Shown here: positions 1-10,252 of the stretch, piece by piece
Numbering within the stretch: position 1 is the stretch's first letter
How the letters are laid out: every line of letters starts with the position of its first letter
Assembly: GCA_905250075.1 (NCBI GenBank)
Contig: CAJNOP010000212.1
Coordinates: forward strand, 145,391 to 209,390
Source: Rotaria sp. Silwood1
Lineage: Eukaryota; Rotifera; Eurotatoria; Philodinida; Philodinidae
Direction: 5' to 3'
Length of the DNA: 64,000 bases
Program-made: the position numbers and the translations under genes
Notes under the pieces: model-generated
The model's input: the letters and a program-made list of their open reading frames with translations, nothing else
The model's database searches: none
Told to the model about the DNA's origin: nothing

Positions 1-2
1 AC

Positions 3-190
3 AAGTTCAACATTAATAACTGGACTCATACAGGTCTACTCATTACTCTGTTAATGCTAGGGCTAATCGTAATGACAATACGCTGTTTATTATGTACTTG
101 TTACCTATCAGCACTGATTTTAGCCCATAGGATGCATGGAATACAACAAGCAGCGCATGCTCAAATAGATCAACAGATACAGCAACAGTA
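3..190 (+). CDS. C-terminal end of a membrane protein, cut by the window edge
   Basis: An open frame runs in from before the window (first full codon at 3) and stops at a TAG at 188-190. About 62 residues are visible: a short polar stretch with an NWT glycosylation motif, one strong hydrophobic segment of about 25-30 residues containing several cysteines, and a Gln-rich tail (IQQAAHAQIDQQIQQQ). This is the layout of a type I membrane glycoprotein with a short cytoplasmic tail. Given the possible env-like relic that follows at 795-1,530, it could be the tail of a retroelement-borne glycoprotein, but an ordinary single-pass host protein fits equally well. No family signature is visible in the part present. 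Confidence 0.4.
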
Positions 191-785
191 GTTCTTACCG
201 TTCATTCTACAAAACTATCAAGCTTGTACAATATATTTACAAACAATAAGTTCTTTACCATAAAATAATCGTGATTAACAAAAATAGTAACAATGCATGA
301 AATTAAATTTGAGTTATATCAAGTAAAAAAAAACACAATGAATATATGAAACAACAGTAGGTACAAAATCAACAGAAACTAAAAATACTGAAATGAATAA
401 AAATCTGAACCATGAAATCAGAGATCTTAACTCGAACTTAATAAGTTGAGGTAAATAGATATTTTGCTGTTTTAATTTCTTATTTTAAAAGTATTCTTAC
501 AAAACAACCAACTACCGTTGTACTTATGGATGTCGTGCCAAATCTTTTGTCATTAGTCGTCGATGAAGTAAAAGTTGCTGTTAAAAAAAGAAACCAATGA
601 CAACAACAGGTACCAAAAATTCATTTTAAAACTTTATACAATCCTTACACACTAAATACTGTAATATTTAGAAAAAAACAAAAATGAAAATCTACAAGGC
701 AGTACAAGCCGTTATATATAAATTGGCTGTATACAGTCATTCGAACAAATATATATACGGTACATCTTAACTTCATTCAACACCC
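191..785. other. non-coding gap, AT-rich
   Basis: No convincing coding frame. A TATATAAAT run at about 714-722 could be a core promoter for the frame that begins at 795, but no paired LTR copy was seen within the window. Confidence 0.3.
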
Positions 786-794
786 TTGAAACTA

Positions 795-1530
795 ATGACG
801 TTATACGTACGTCCTCTTATAATAACTGTAATGTTCAATACCTTTACTACATCGCTTTATACAGCACATACTTTAAGTAAATATTCGATATTGTGTGTGG
901 CCCTTCAATCTAGATTAAATTTACAACAGCAGTGTAAGACGACCGATCATGCTAATGAGAACCAGCAGCAAAATGATAATAAGAAACAAGGTTTAATCAA
1001 CGCTATAGTTAATCACAACAACAAGATAAAGAACGTCGACAACAAATTCGAGTTTATCGTCAATAACTACGCTAATTGAAGCCATGCGAAGGAAATCATG
1101 GAAAAAACAAAAGGAATACAAAAGCGTGTATGTGGTATCCCTCTTGCGCATCGATCTAGGCGAGAACTTTTATTGGTGACTGTTAGTTTTAGTGCACTAG
1201 GGTAAATCCTAATCAAAATCGGAAAGAAATGTGTCGGACTCAGTCAAATACAAACCATTCGTGAACTAGCAAATGAACATCAAAGTAAAGTACCTTCCAT
1301 CAGCGAACAGGTATAAACGTCCAGAAACAATGCTAATGTGATAGTCGATGTAGCAATCGATCATATACAGCAACAACCAAACAAGCACAACAAACAGTTG
1401 AACAATATGATGCATAGACTGGAGCATAGTTCTTCTTAGATCAATAATCCGGTTTATGTTAAACAAAAACGAATTGCGTCATGTGTGCATGTATCTATAA
1501 GAAGTGAAATTGTCACTTAGTTAGATACTA
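795..1530 (+). pseudogene. stop-interrupted membrane protein frame, possible env-like relic
   Basis: From an ATG at 795 the frame starts with a hydrophobic, signal-like segment and runs to a TGA at 1,077-1,079. The same frame then continues to be protein-like, with further stops at about 1,203-1,205 and 1,312. After the first stop there is a basic motif (HRSRRE, around 1,155) followed at once by a hydrophobic stretch, and then a Gln/Asn-rich stretch that looks helical. A signal segment, basic cleavage-like site, hydrophobic run and helical region is the order found in viral-type fusion glycoproteins, including env genes of LTR retroelements. That likeness is only architectural. The breaks make it non-functional as it stands. 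No gag or pol was seen beside it. Confidence 0.3.
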
Positions 1531-1548
1531 CTATGTCTCTATTGAGTC

Positions 1549-1848
1549 TTGAGAATCTCTCTTGAAGATGTCTTGTTGTTCTCTTTTTTTCGCTTTTCAT
1601 ATCTTCAAGATTGCTTTACGCTTCACTCTTTTGATATGACTGCTTCTGTTTTATCTTTCTGTGCCCTTGTTTTGATTTTTGTTCGTTTGTTTGTCTTTCC
1701 TTTTTTCCACATTTGGTCTTTTGTGTATCTTATTCTATCTGTTAGCTCTTATCTTTTTCAATTCAACTTGCACCTGTTACAAACCGTCTTTAAGCTCTAT
1801 TGTCCTTTTAGGACCGTCATGGTCATAGGGCTAATAATGCTTAACTAA
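1549..1848 (+). other. hydrophobic ORF, doubtful
   Basis: An open frame of about 99 codons with very high Phe and Leu content. T-rich DNA gives such composition by chance. There is no upstream splice or promoter context, and I recognise no family. Most likely not a gene. Confidence 0.12.
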
Positions 1849-1929
1849 AAAACTTAAAATGAAGAGTTAGCAATTAAATACAATTTTACTCAAGTGCATT
1901 TTCAACCAATGTGACTCAGCCATGAGTCA

Positions 1930-2818
1930 AGCGATTGGATTGCTATTACACAAGGCAGATAGAAAATTCAAATCGCACGGCCTAGTGGAATTTTTGATAA
2001 ATATCTTCTTGAACAGTAAATGTACTGAAAATGATGTGATTCACTATATAGAAGCAGAACAAGGTATTCAAGTTATTCTCAACGACTAAGCAAAAGAAGT
2101 TCTAATAAAATTAGCACATGTAGATACTGAATATCATCGAAATCAAACTTCAAAATTCAGTTGCACAAAAAAAGTAATTTATGCTTTTAAAGTGTTTTTT
2201 TTAGAAAATCAACCATTGACGTATATTTTGTTGATCTACAAGCTCTTGATTGTGATATTAATGATCTACTTCGATTGCCAATTGCTGAAATATATCAAGT
2301 TTGTTTTTTAATATTATTGAAAATAAAATCCAATTTTCTTTCTAAATAAATGTGTTTCTCGTAGATAAAATTGCATGAAGACATTGAGACTGATTTTTGT
2401 TTTTGTAGAGAAAACGGTAGGTTCAATTGTGAAAATTTTAAACAAAATTTTCAGGATATTGCACTTGAATCTATTCTATACGATACTCACCACGAACCAT
2501 GTAGCATTGGACAAGGTTTAGATGCACAGACAAAATACTTAATTAAGAAAATATGTTTAAGTTGATAATAGATTGTTATTCTTGAACATAAATTAACTAT
2601 GTACTCAAGTTATTCAACTATTCTTCATATTCATGCAGTTATTGCTGAAGTTCAATTAAAAAAGTTATTGACGTTCATTGAGCATGAAACCAGTAAAACA
2701 ATTGAAGAGCATCCGAAATTTATAAAACAAGTTCAAGTAGAATTAGCAAGAGTTAAACTATCACAAGCCAGACAAATTATCTGTACGGCAGCATTTCAGC
2801 GTTCGCTTTAACTTGATC
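1930..2818 (+). pseudogene. decayed multi-exon coding relic, family not recognised
   Basis: Three protein-like blocks follow one another on the plus strand. The first, about 1,988-2,160, contains VIHYIEAEQGIQVIL and is broken by a TAA near 2,090. The second, about 2,208-2,566, contains SIDVYFVDLQALDCDIND, then a stretch that looks like an intron ending near 2,364 (CTCGTAG), then HEDIETDFCFCRENGRFN, ending in two adjacent stops near 2,563-2,568. The third, about 2,599-2,811, contains LKKLLTFIEHETSKTIEEH. Composition and codon use match real genes of the window, and the intron-like gap fits. In-frame stops and the lack of a start argue for a dead gene. I do not recognise the family. Confidence 0.4.
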
Positions 2819-4535
2819 GATTTACATTAAATGATGTATTCTTTCTAATAATAGATGATATTTAGCAAAGTTCTCATACGACCCCGACAATATCATCATA
2901 ACCTTCATAAAATAATGAGATGATATTTTTAGACGATATAGAACAAACTAAGTTAATTGATTGTCTGTGAAATAATCTGAGACTTGATGCATCAGTTTAT
3001 CATTGGCAATTATCTTTTTCTAGTTTCATAGAAGATGCTCAGATATAGAATGATCTTATAGACCATTATCTTCCACGAATCAAAGACAAGAGTCATTAAT
3101 TTTACAATTCAAAAAAAGTTCTAAAGGCTTAAATATATTTATTGGAATATTTTCATGGATAATAAACGAGGAATTGATGAAAAAAACGGAACTGATATGC
3201 TCGTTTAATTAAGTCTATTGTTCCAACCAATATGGAAAAGATAATTTATTATTCATCGATCATAAAATATGATTCTCATCCATGATCAGACAAATTTTTT
3301 AAACTTCTTTGAAATTCACCTTTACTCTCAAATTCAATAAAATATGATATTGATTTTTGACGAAAACTATTTTCTTCAAAAAAAATCACGTATAGCAATC
3401 GAAAAATATTCTTTTTGTCCGATTCTCTATAGATGATTATTCAAATAAGCCAACATAATTTAACTTCAAAAAGTTTTGAAACAAATAGAAAACGTACTTT
3501 TTTTTTATTCCATCGGAAATTTTATTGAAAAAATAAAGCTCTTGTGCACTTTCTAAAAGTAATCAATGAAAATATTCGTTCTAATTAAAAGAGTTTATGG
3601 ATGATGGATATTCATCTATGTGAATTGATCGGCAATTGAAAATCGAATATGTTTAAAGTGTAAAAAGTGTTTGAATGTCCAATATCTAGACCGTACATTT
3701 AATTGATATAGATAGGATCAATCAATCAGAAATAACAGAATGCGCAATGACCAATCGATAAATTCCCTTTGGAATATTTGAATCGTTCGATTATTTCTCA
3801 TTTGATTCAACTATTAAATTATGTTACTTTATCTTTTCCTCTTAAATATTAAACAAAAATAAAATTTAAAACATTTTGTTTTATTTCTATATAACAATAT
3901 TTTCAAAAGAATTTTTTTAGATTTTTTCAGATAAAAAAAGACATAGAACATGTTTCGCACGTTTCTCTGTATTGTTGTTCAATTTTTTCCTGTATGAACA
4001 GATTAAATTAATTCTTTCATCGACTATTTTAATAATCTTCCATTTTTCTTTTATTTTTCATTTGACGTTTTTATATTTCTGCTTCAATACTCTATAAGAA
4101 AGGCAAATGAAATGAGATTCATACTTTTTTTCCTTTTTTTTATTTAATGTTAATCATAATATTATGTTATCTTATACAGTAGAGATTTCATTATCGAATG
4201 AGTATGTCTCGTTGTCTTATTCATTTTCTCATTCAATTCTATTAGAGAACTAACTGTAATGGCTTGATCAAATTAAATACATCGAGACAAAAAAAACAAG
4301 ATTAGGGTCACAACGACCAAAGTCGCGTTGACATTATTGTCTCTTTGTCTATTGCCTTTTTTCCAATACGAGTGGAAGAAAAAAAAAGAAAGAAGAACCG
4401 TTAGTGTGATTCGAGCGGCGTCATTCATTGCATAATATGCTAATAGAAGTCATCGTCGTCGTTCATCGTTCACAAGTCATTTCCATAATTTAAAAAATCA
4501 AACGACACATCGTCACATATCCAAACAGACAGACA
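2819..4535. other. intergenic, no gene seen
   Basis: Low-GC sequence with many homopolymer runs. Some short coding-like pieces sit near 2,900-3,100 and may belong to the preceding relic. The last 250 bases are the presumed promoter and 5' leader of the Ig-domain gene. I see no RNA gene or repeat pair. Confidence 0.4.
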
Positions 4536-5586
4536 ATGATCATCACTACATTTTCTTTTTTTGTAAGTTTTTTTTTTCTTTTCTTTGATAATCAATTCAT
4601 TGATAAATTCTTATTATCCTTATTAAATAGTATTATTTATCAATAATAATGATGGCTATTGGTTCTCCTGTATCATCAATATTATTGAAACGTTTAAGAA
4701 CACATAAAACAATTCAATTTCAATCAAAATTGAGTTCACCAATTGAAAATAACGTCAATGAAGGTTCAGCATTTCATTTAACCTGTTCATTTTTATCAAA
4801 TTTTGATAAAATCGATATATATTGGTTTCATAACGGAACTTTAATTGAATCATTTATTTCAAAAGTATTTTGTCTTCTTTCTTAGTTGAAAAAACTTTTT
4901 TGTAATATTATTTTTGTTTCAATTAGAAAAATTTGGAAGAAGAAGATGATGATGTTGAAGATTCTTTTTTGGGTGTTTCAATTATATCAACAATAAATAT
5001 AGAAAAAATATCATTTGATATGAATGGCTCTTATCAATGCGTTGGAGTATATCAACATATTCATGTTCAACACACATTTCATGTTCATGTTAATACAAGC
5101 CGTAAATTTCTATTGAATATTAAAAAAAAAAAATCATACTTTTACTTATTTCTTATTAGAGAATAATTCTTCGATGAAAAATTCTTCTATAGATTCATTT
5201 ATTACTGGTAAGTTGAGTTGGTTTTCAAGTTGAATGTATATATATATATTAAGAAATTCTAGTTCATACATCTCAAGCTTTATTTGAACCTCGCAATTAT
5301 GTATCATTAATGTGTCGTTTTGCTTCCGATCGAAAAGATGAATGTAAAACAAAATGGTTTAATCCATATGATAAACCATTAGATACATTTAATGAAACAA
5401 CAGATTTAATTTTGCAAAATGCTACTTTTGATGATTCAATGGGTTTATATACTTGTCGAATTTGTTGTTCAAATCAATGTCAAGAATTAACATCTTTTGT
5501 TTATCCAGTAAGAGTTTCAATTAATATTTCATTTTTAGTTTTTTTTAACTAATTTATTTATTTTTCAGGCTGAACAAGAAAGATAA
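4536..5586 (+). CDS. small secreted protein with two immunoglobulin domains
   Basis: Six exons: 4536-4562, 4631-4864, 4927-5101, 5160-5207, 5263-5507 and 5569-5586, joined in phase to give 248 residues. The start lies in a short first exon that with exon 2 makes a clean signal peptide (MIITTFSFFYYL followed by SIIMMAIGSPVSS). Two Ig-like domains follow. The first has its cysteines in FHLTCSF and SYQCVG, with a WFHNG tryptophan between them. The second has them in VSLMCRF and LYTCRI, with a TKWFNP tryptophan. Extra cysteines (DECKT, CCSNQC) suggest additional disulfides in domain 2. No transmembrane helix or GPI tail is visible, so it is probably secreted. Ig proteins of this size often act as cell-recognition or ligand-binding factors, but the partner cannot be told from sequence. 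Confidence 0.85.
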
Positions 5587-7256
5587 GTAAATATAAAAAA
5601 AAACATTTCTCTATTTAAAAGAATTCCTTTTATGTAAATCTTTGTCTGTATATTTGTTTCTACTATTGTAGTATTATCTCTCCTTTCTTATTCAAGAAAT
5701 AAAATAAGAACAGATTTAGAAAACAAAAATTAATCAAGAATAATAAAAAATTTTTTTTTTTTTATTCATAAAGAGAACAAATAATTGATTTATCATGATG
5801 ACTTAACAAATCCAAATAAGAATATTAATTTCTAATTGATTTTCTTAATGTAATATATAAGCACCAATATGTTCAATCAGGTTTTTATTTAGATAAAAAT
5901 CATTCTATTGAACTAAGATAGACATTAAGATATAGTGACTAAAATATTTTCAATTATTAATTAATATCTATATTTAATTTACTTTTTACATTAATCAATT
6001 CATAAAGAAAAAATATTTTTTGTATCAGTATTAAAATAAACCAAAATTTAGTCTTTTTGAAAAGATTCTTGTAAGAAAAAAAAAAGCATATCATGAAAGA
6101 GTATATCCTGATCACAGTTAGCTAAGTTTAAATGGATCTACATCAGAAAAATTCATTTTCAAATCAATAAATCAATTTAATCGATATTTATTTATCAAAA
6201 TCAAATTTTTATATTCGAATTTATTTAAGAGAAACTTGATAGTTTTAATTGAAAATTATTTCTAAATTTTTTTTCTATATATAGAATAATAAAACTACTT
6301 CGATGATAATATTTTTTTCCCCTTCAGATTACTATCTTAGGTCACTTTGTTCCGTTTTCTACTCCAGAAATCAATGCAGAAAACCTTGACAGTTATTTCT
6401 TCTGGGAATCAATTTATCACTCGGTCAAAATAACAACAAATAATGGAATAGAAGTCATTTCAAATAGATAATTTATGGATAAGTGCTAGATGACAAATAA
6501 CCAAGATTTTTTTTCAAGGTTTTATCAAGTTCATGGTGACATGTGAAAGAAACATAAACGATTAAATAATTATGATTAACATTAAAAATGTATTCATTTT
6601 AATTGGAATAAAATAAAAATCCAATGTTTTTTTTTAATAATCTATTATCGAATCATTTTCTATTTATTCCCTGTTTTTTTTGTTGATTTATGTTAGATGA
6701 ATTCTTCCGACAAATAAAATAGGATATTAAGTCATTGTTCAAAACAATTTCACAGCAAATAAATAAAATTGAAAGAAATCAATTAAAACAGAGAAATTAG
6801 AAAATGCAGTACAACTGTTAGATCTTGAAATCATTTTCGAAACTTCTATTCAATTAAACATTCAGTTTTCCTTGTTTTTTTTATTATTCTTAACAGAATA
6901 ATGAATCTGTCATGAGAGAGTAAAAATCAAGAGACAATATTTTGACAGATTCAAATGCTACAACTGTCACTAGAAAATCATCTCAACTGAACATAATTCA
7001 ATCAAGACAAACAATAATCAAAAATAATCTCGCCATATAGTTATATATAAACACTGATAAATCGAAGATGAATTATCAAAAGAACCTGTTATAATTACGC
7101 ATCATGCTCGATTATTATGATCTATTTTCTCACTAATATAGTTCATTAACAAGTGTTTTTGATTGTATCTGACGAGGTGACGTTTTCAAGCAATCAATCG
7201 CTTTTGAATTCGGATTCTGTACATAAGACAGACTTCAATGAAATATATGTATAAAA
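5587..7256. other. intergenic with one coding-like fragment
   Basis: Mostly low-complexity AT-rich DNA. At about 6,329-6,471 (+), after a possible splice acceptor (CCCCTTCAG), an open stretch of about 47 codons reads well (LGHFVPFSTPEINAENLD, then a TAA). It has no start or partner exon that I could find, so it may be a detached exon or gene relic. Nothing else stands out. Confidence 0.3.
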
Positions 7257-7724
7257 ATACAAAAGGATAAGTTCTCTTGAATCTTTTGCGCAGATTTACT
7301 ATAGGCATTTTACTGGAATTTTAGCCTCGGGTATGACATGTATCAAAAACTAGTATGAAGATATTTCAATCTGATAATGTACCTAGAAAGAAGTCTGATT
7401 GCCAGTAGACTATCTTGAAAATATCGGCTCAAAAAAATGTTTTCTGTCTGAAATATGAAAGCCTGCAAAATCACCGATATTCTATAAAAGATGCGAGAAT
7501 TTTCGTTTTTTTGAACTTTCATAGCACTGGAGGGTAACGTTCTTTTAAGTGAAAATTTTCAGGATAGTCTACTTATAAATAGACCTGTCTATAGGTAATA
7601 TTCCTGGTTGAAATACTTTTATTCGAGTTTTTGGTGCATATCATACCACAGACTAAAATTCCAGTACACAGCACCTATATCTTTGAACAGAAATCTCAAG
7701 AGAATTTATCTTTTTTTGAAGTTT
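7257..7724. repeat. long imperfect inverted repeat (hairpin, MITE-like)
   Basis: The left arm, about 7,257-7,434, is matched in reverse complement by the right arm, about 7,530-7,724, with a loop of roughly 100 bases. The best-matched cores are ACTGGAATTTTAG (7,312-7,324) against its complement at 7,653-7,665, and GTAGACTATC (7,405-7,414) against GATAGTCTAC (7,563-7,572). Outer parts such as TTCTCTTGA near 7,272 also pair with TCAAGAGAA near 7,697. Similarity is clear but diverged with small gaps. No target-site duplication could be fixed with confidence. The layout fits an old fold-back MITE. Confidence 0.7.
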
Positions 7725-9065
7725 TTCATATTTCAATAGAGTTTACTTTATACAAAGAAGCCGAGTTCAAAATTGATTGATCAGTTCAGGATGTTCTCTA
7801 TTAAAATACTAGATGAACAACCAGTTAGTTCACCAAATTCATGCAATTCCATTATTGCAACTTATTTATATTTATTTTAGTAATCAACAAATCTATGAGC
7901 AACTGTTCAAAGTGACAAGTGAACGTATATACGTTATGATTCACAAAGGCTTATGAGACAAACAACTCGATCTTGCCAATGTAGGTATTTCATTATTCAC
8001 TACTTCGTCCATCTCATCTTGACAATTCATTGTTTCCTACATGAACGATGGCAATGGTATCCTCATTTGGTCATTCCTCTCGACTTTCTCTTCGAGACGC
8101 TGTGCCACATAACTTTCGTTCGTTCGAAGTGAGCCAGTTGATAGATCTAATTAGAAATTATTAGGAAAATTTTTAAGCACTTGAACGAAACATATGAACA
8201 AAGAGACTAGCGAATACACAAGATGAAGTAGAAGTAAAACGAGAAAACTATTTGAGGTCTGCATCAAAACCTTTCAAACATCGTTGCATTACTTAATATA
8301 TACTCCTGTAAGAAATTGTTCGACATATTTCAAAAGTAATTTCCAACGTTGATGAAAACACTAAAGAATTGTTAGATAAAACAATCATTATTATAGAGGG
8401 CCAAGTTGAATTATTGTAGAGAGAAGTTGACATAAAAGATAAGCAATCAGATGAAAATGATGTTTTGACAGAAAAAATAACGATAGGTAAAACAAATCAA
8501 TTTGTCTACTAACATAATCGATGAATATGCTTCACCCAAATACGTCCAGCTGTTCTGATGTTTATAATATAGCTTTAAACTCTGTTAGAAACATTTAAAA
8601 GATTTGAGGTAAACAATATCTCAAATAAGGATTACCAAAGAAATGTTCGGCTTCTGTCAGAATGTTTCTCGTCCTCAATTTCCTGCAATATCATTAAGCA
8701 AGAAAAGGATCACAATGACCAGAATGTGTTCACAGTAAAAAAAAAAAATTAGTTAGTTTCCTTAATTTTTATGGTGTATAGAGACTGAACTCGAGAAGAT
8801 TAGAAGTTCTTGAAATCATTAATAAATTTGATGTATCATTTATCATGTGCACGAAAGTAGGAGAAAAATGACACACCAAATCAATACCAGACTTTAATAT
8901 ATTTTACGAGTTGGCTAGAAATGAAAATTAAGGAATAAAAATAAGTGTCAAAATAAAAATGGATAGAGTAGTGATAGACACCGTAAGATCTGTCAAATAT
9001 CTAAACTGGATCACAAAAGTTGAAGATACTCTTAGTATTTTGTCGATTTTATCGTTATCAAGAAG
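7725..9065. other. intergenic with a possible gene relic
   Basis: No intact gene. At about 8,310-8,490 (+) the sequence reads as protein (VISNVDENTKELLDKT, then a TAG, then a similar polar helical stretch) up to a possible donor GGTAAAAC. This looks like a broken coiled-coil exon. Another block near 8,640-8,735 reads CQNVSRPQFPAISLSKKR. No start, stop or exon set could be joined. Confidence 0.3.
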
Positions 9066-9469
9066 CAGCAACAATTTTCAAAAATATACTATTAGATATG
9101 GAATTCAACGGACTATATTATAGTATACAAGAATTTTTTGACAAAGTATTAATTATAATGATTTAATAATTTTTTTTATGAATTACTAACTAGAGACATG
9201 CTTTGTCAGAAATTTATATCTTCAAGTATACTATTATGAATAGTTATTACCAAACAAAAATACAATGTTATTCAATTTTCGATGCTCTTTTTAACAGTAT
9301 ACTTGAAGATTAAAATCTTTAACAAAATATATCTCTAGTTAACAATTAATAAAAATTATTAATTAATAATATTATATTGTTATAATTAACACTTTGTCAA
9401 AAAAAATTTCCGTATATTGTAGCCAGTTCGATTCTACATCTAATGATATATTTTTGAAAATCGTTTCTG
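9066..9469. repeat. long imperfect inverted repeat (hairpin, MITE-like)
   Basis: The arms are about 9,066-9,232 and 9,296-9,469, separated by a 63-base loop. Inner ends are exact: TTCAAGTATACT (9,221-9,232) against AGTATACTTGAA (9,296-9,307). Outer parts also pair well: ATTTTCAAAAATATACTATTAG near 9,073 against CTAATGATATATTTTTGAAAAT near 9,440, and TTTTTTGACAAAG near 9,134 against CTTTGTCAAAAAAA near 9,393. No transposase frame is present. It is probably a relic of a fold-back or MITE element. Confidence 0.75.
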
Positions 9470-10252
9470 TTCTTTTGGTAATGATATGATCGATGAAATT
9501 CTAAGTGTCTTAAGCTCTGCTCTGCTAGAGAAAAAATAAAGGTTCCTTCTTATTGTTCACACTACAATCAATTAGATCAGAGACAGATAATCTGTGTGGA
9601 TCTTGATTCTGACTTTATATATCACTCAAAATAACTACCTCCTTTCTTCTCATAGAAAACACTGAAATAAAGTGTCTTTGACTTGTATGGCCCAGTTTAT
9701 ATCTTGTACGGATTAAAATAACTGTATTTTCAACAACAAAAACAAACGAAAAAAGTTACTATTTTCTAGATAATCCGATATTATCTATAATCTGGATACA
9801 TCAAAAATAACTTTGGCGAAAACTTTATGAGGCGATAAAACCAGCATATGAAGATCTGAAGGTGGTTTTTTGTGTTCATATTTGAATTAAACATGGATGA
9901 TAACCTTTGATGCAACAGCTATCAATGAGAAAACGATTATGCAGTTGAAAAAGTTTCTTCGTTCGAATAAACTTGATCATTGTGTGATTATAGGTTGTGT
10001 CTTTCGTCATTGAGCAAGTTTTATTCATGTATAGAATGAATGAATGATAATTTTTTTTCTGTCAGCATGTTTTTATTTGTTCGTGTCTGGTTATAAAAGG
10101 ATGTTCCATGTAGAAGATAAAAGGTTAAACAAAAGACAAACAAACCTGGGTTCTTTTCAAAGACAAAACACATTGGAAAACACATACAAACAAATCGTGC
10201 AGAAAAAAATAGCAAGGAAAAAAAAAACGAATAGTCACTGAATTTGATTTAT
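9470..10252. other. intergenic, downstream of FKBP8
   Basis: No coding frame with family or splice support. Short open frames near 10,021-10,241 overlap on both strands and are composition artefacts next to the FKBP8 3' end. Confidence 0.4.
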
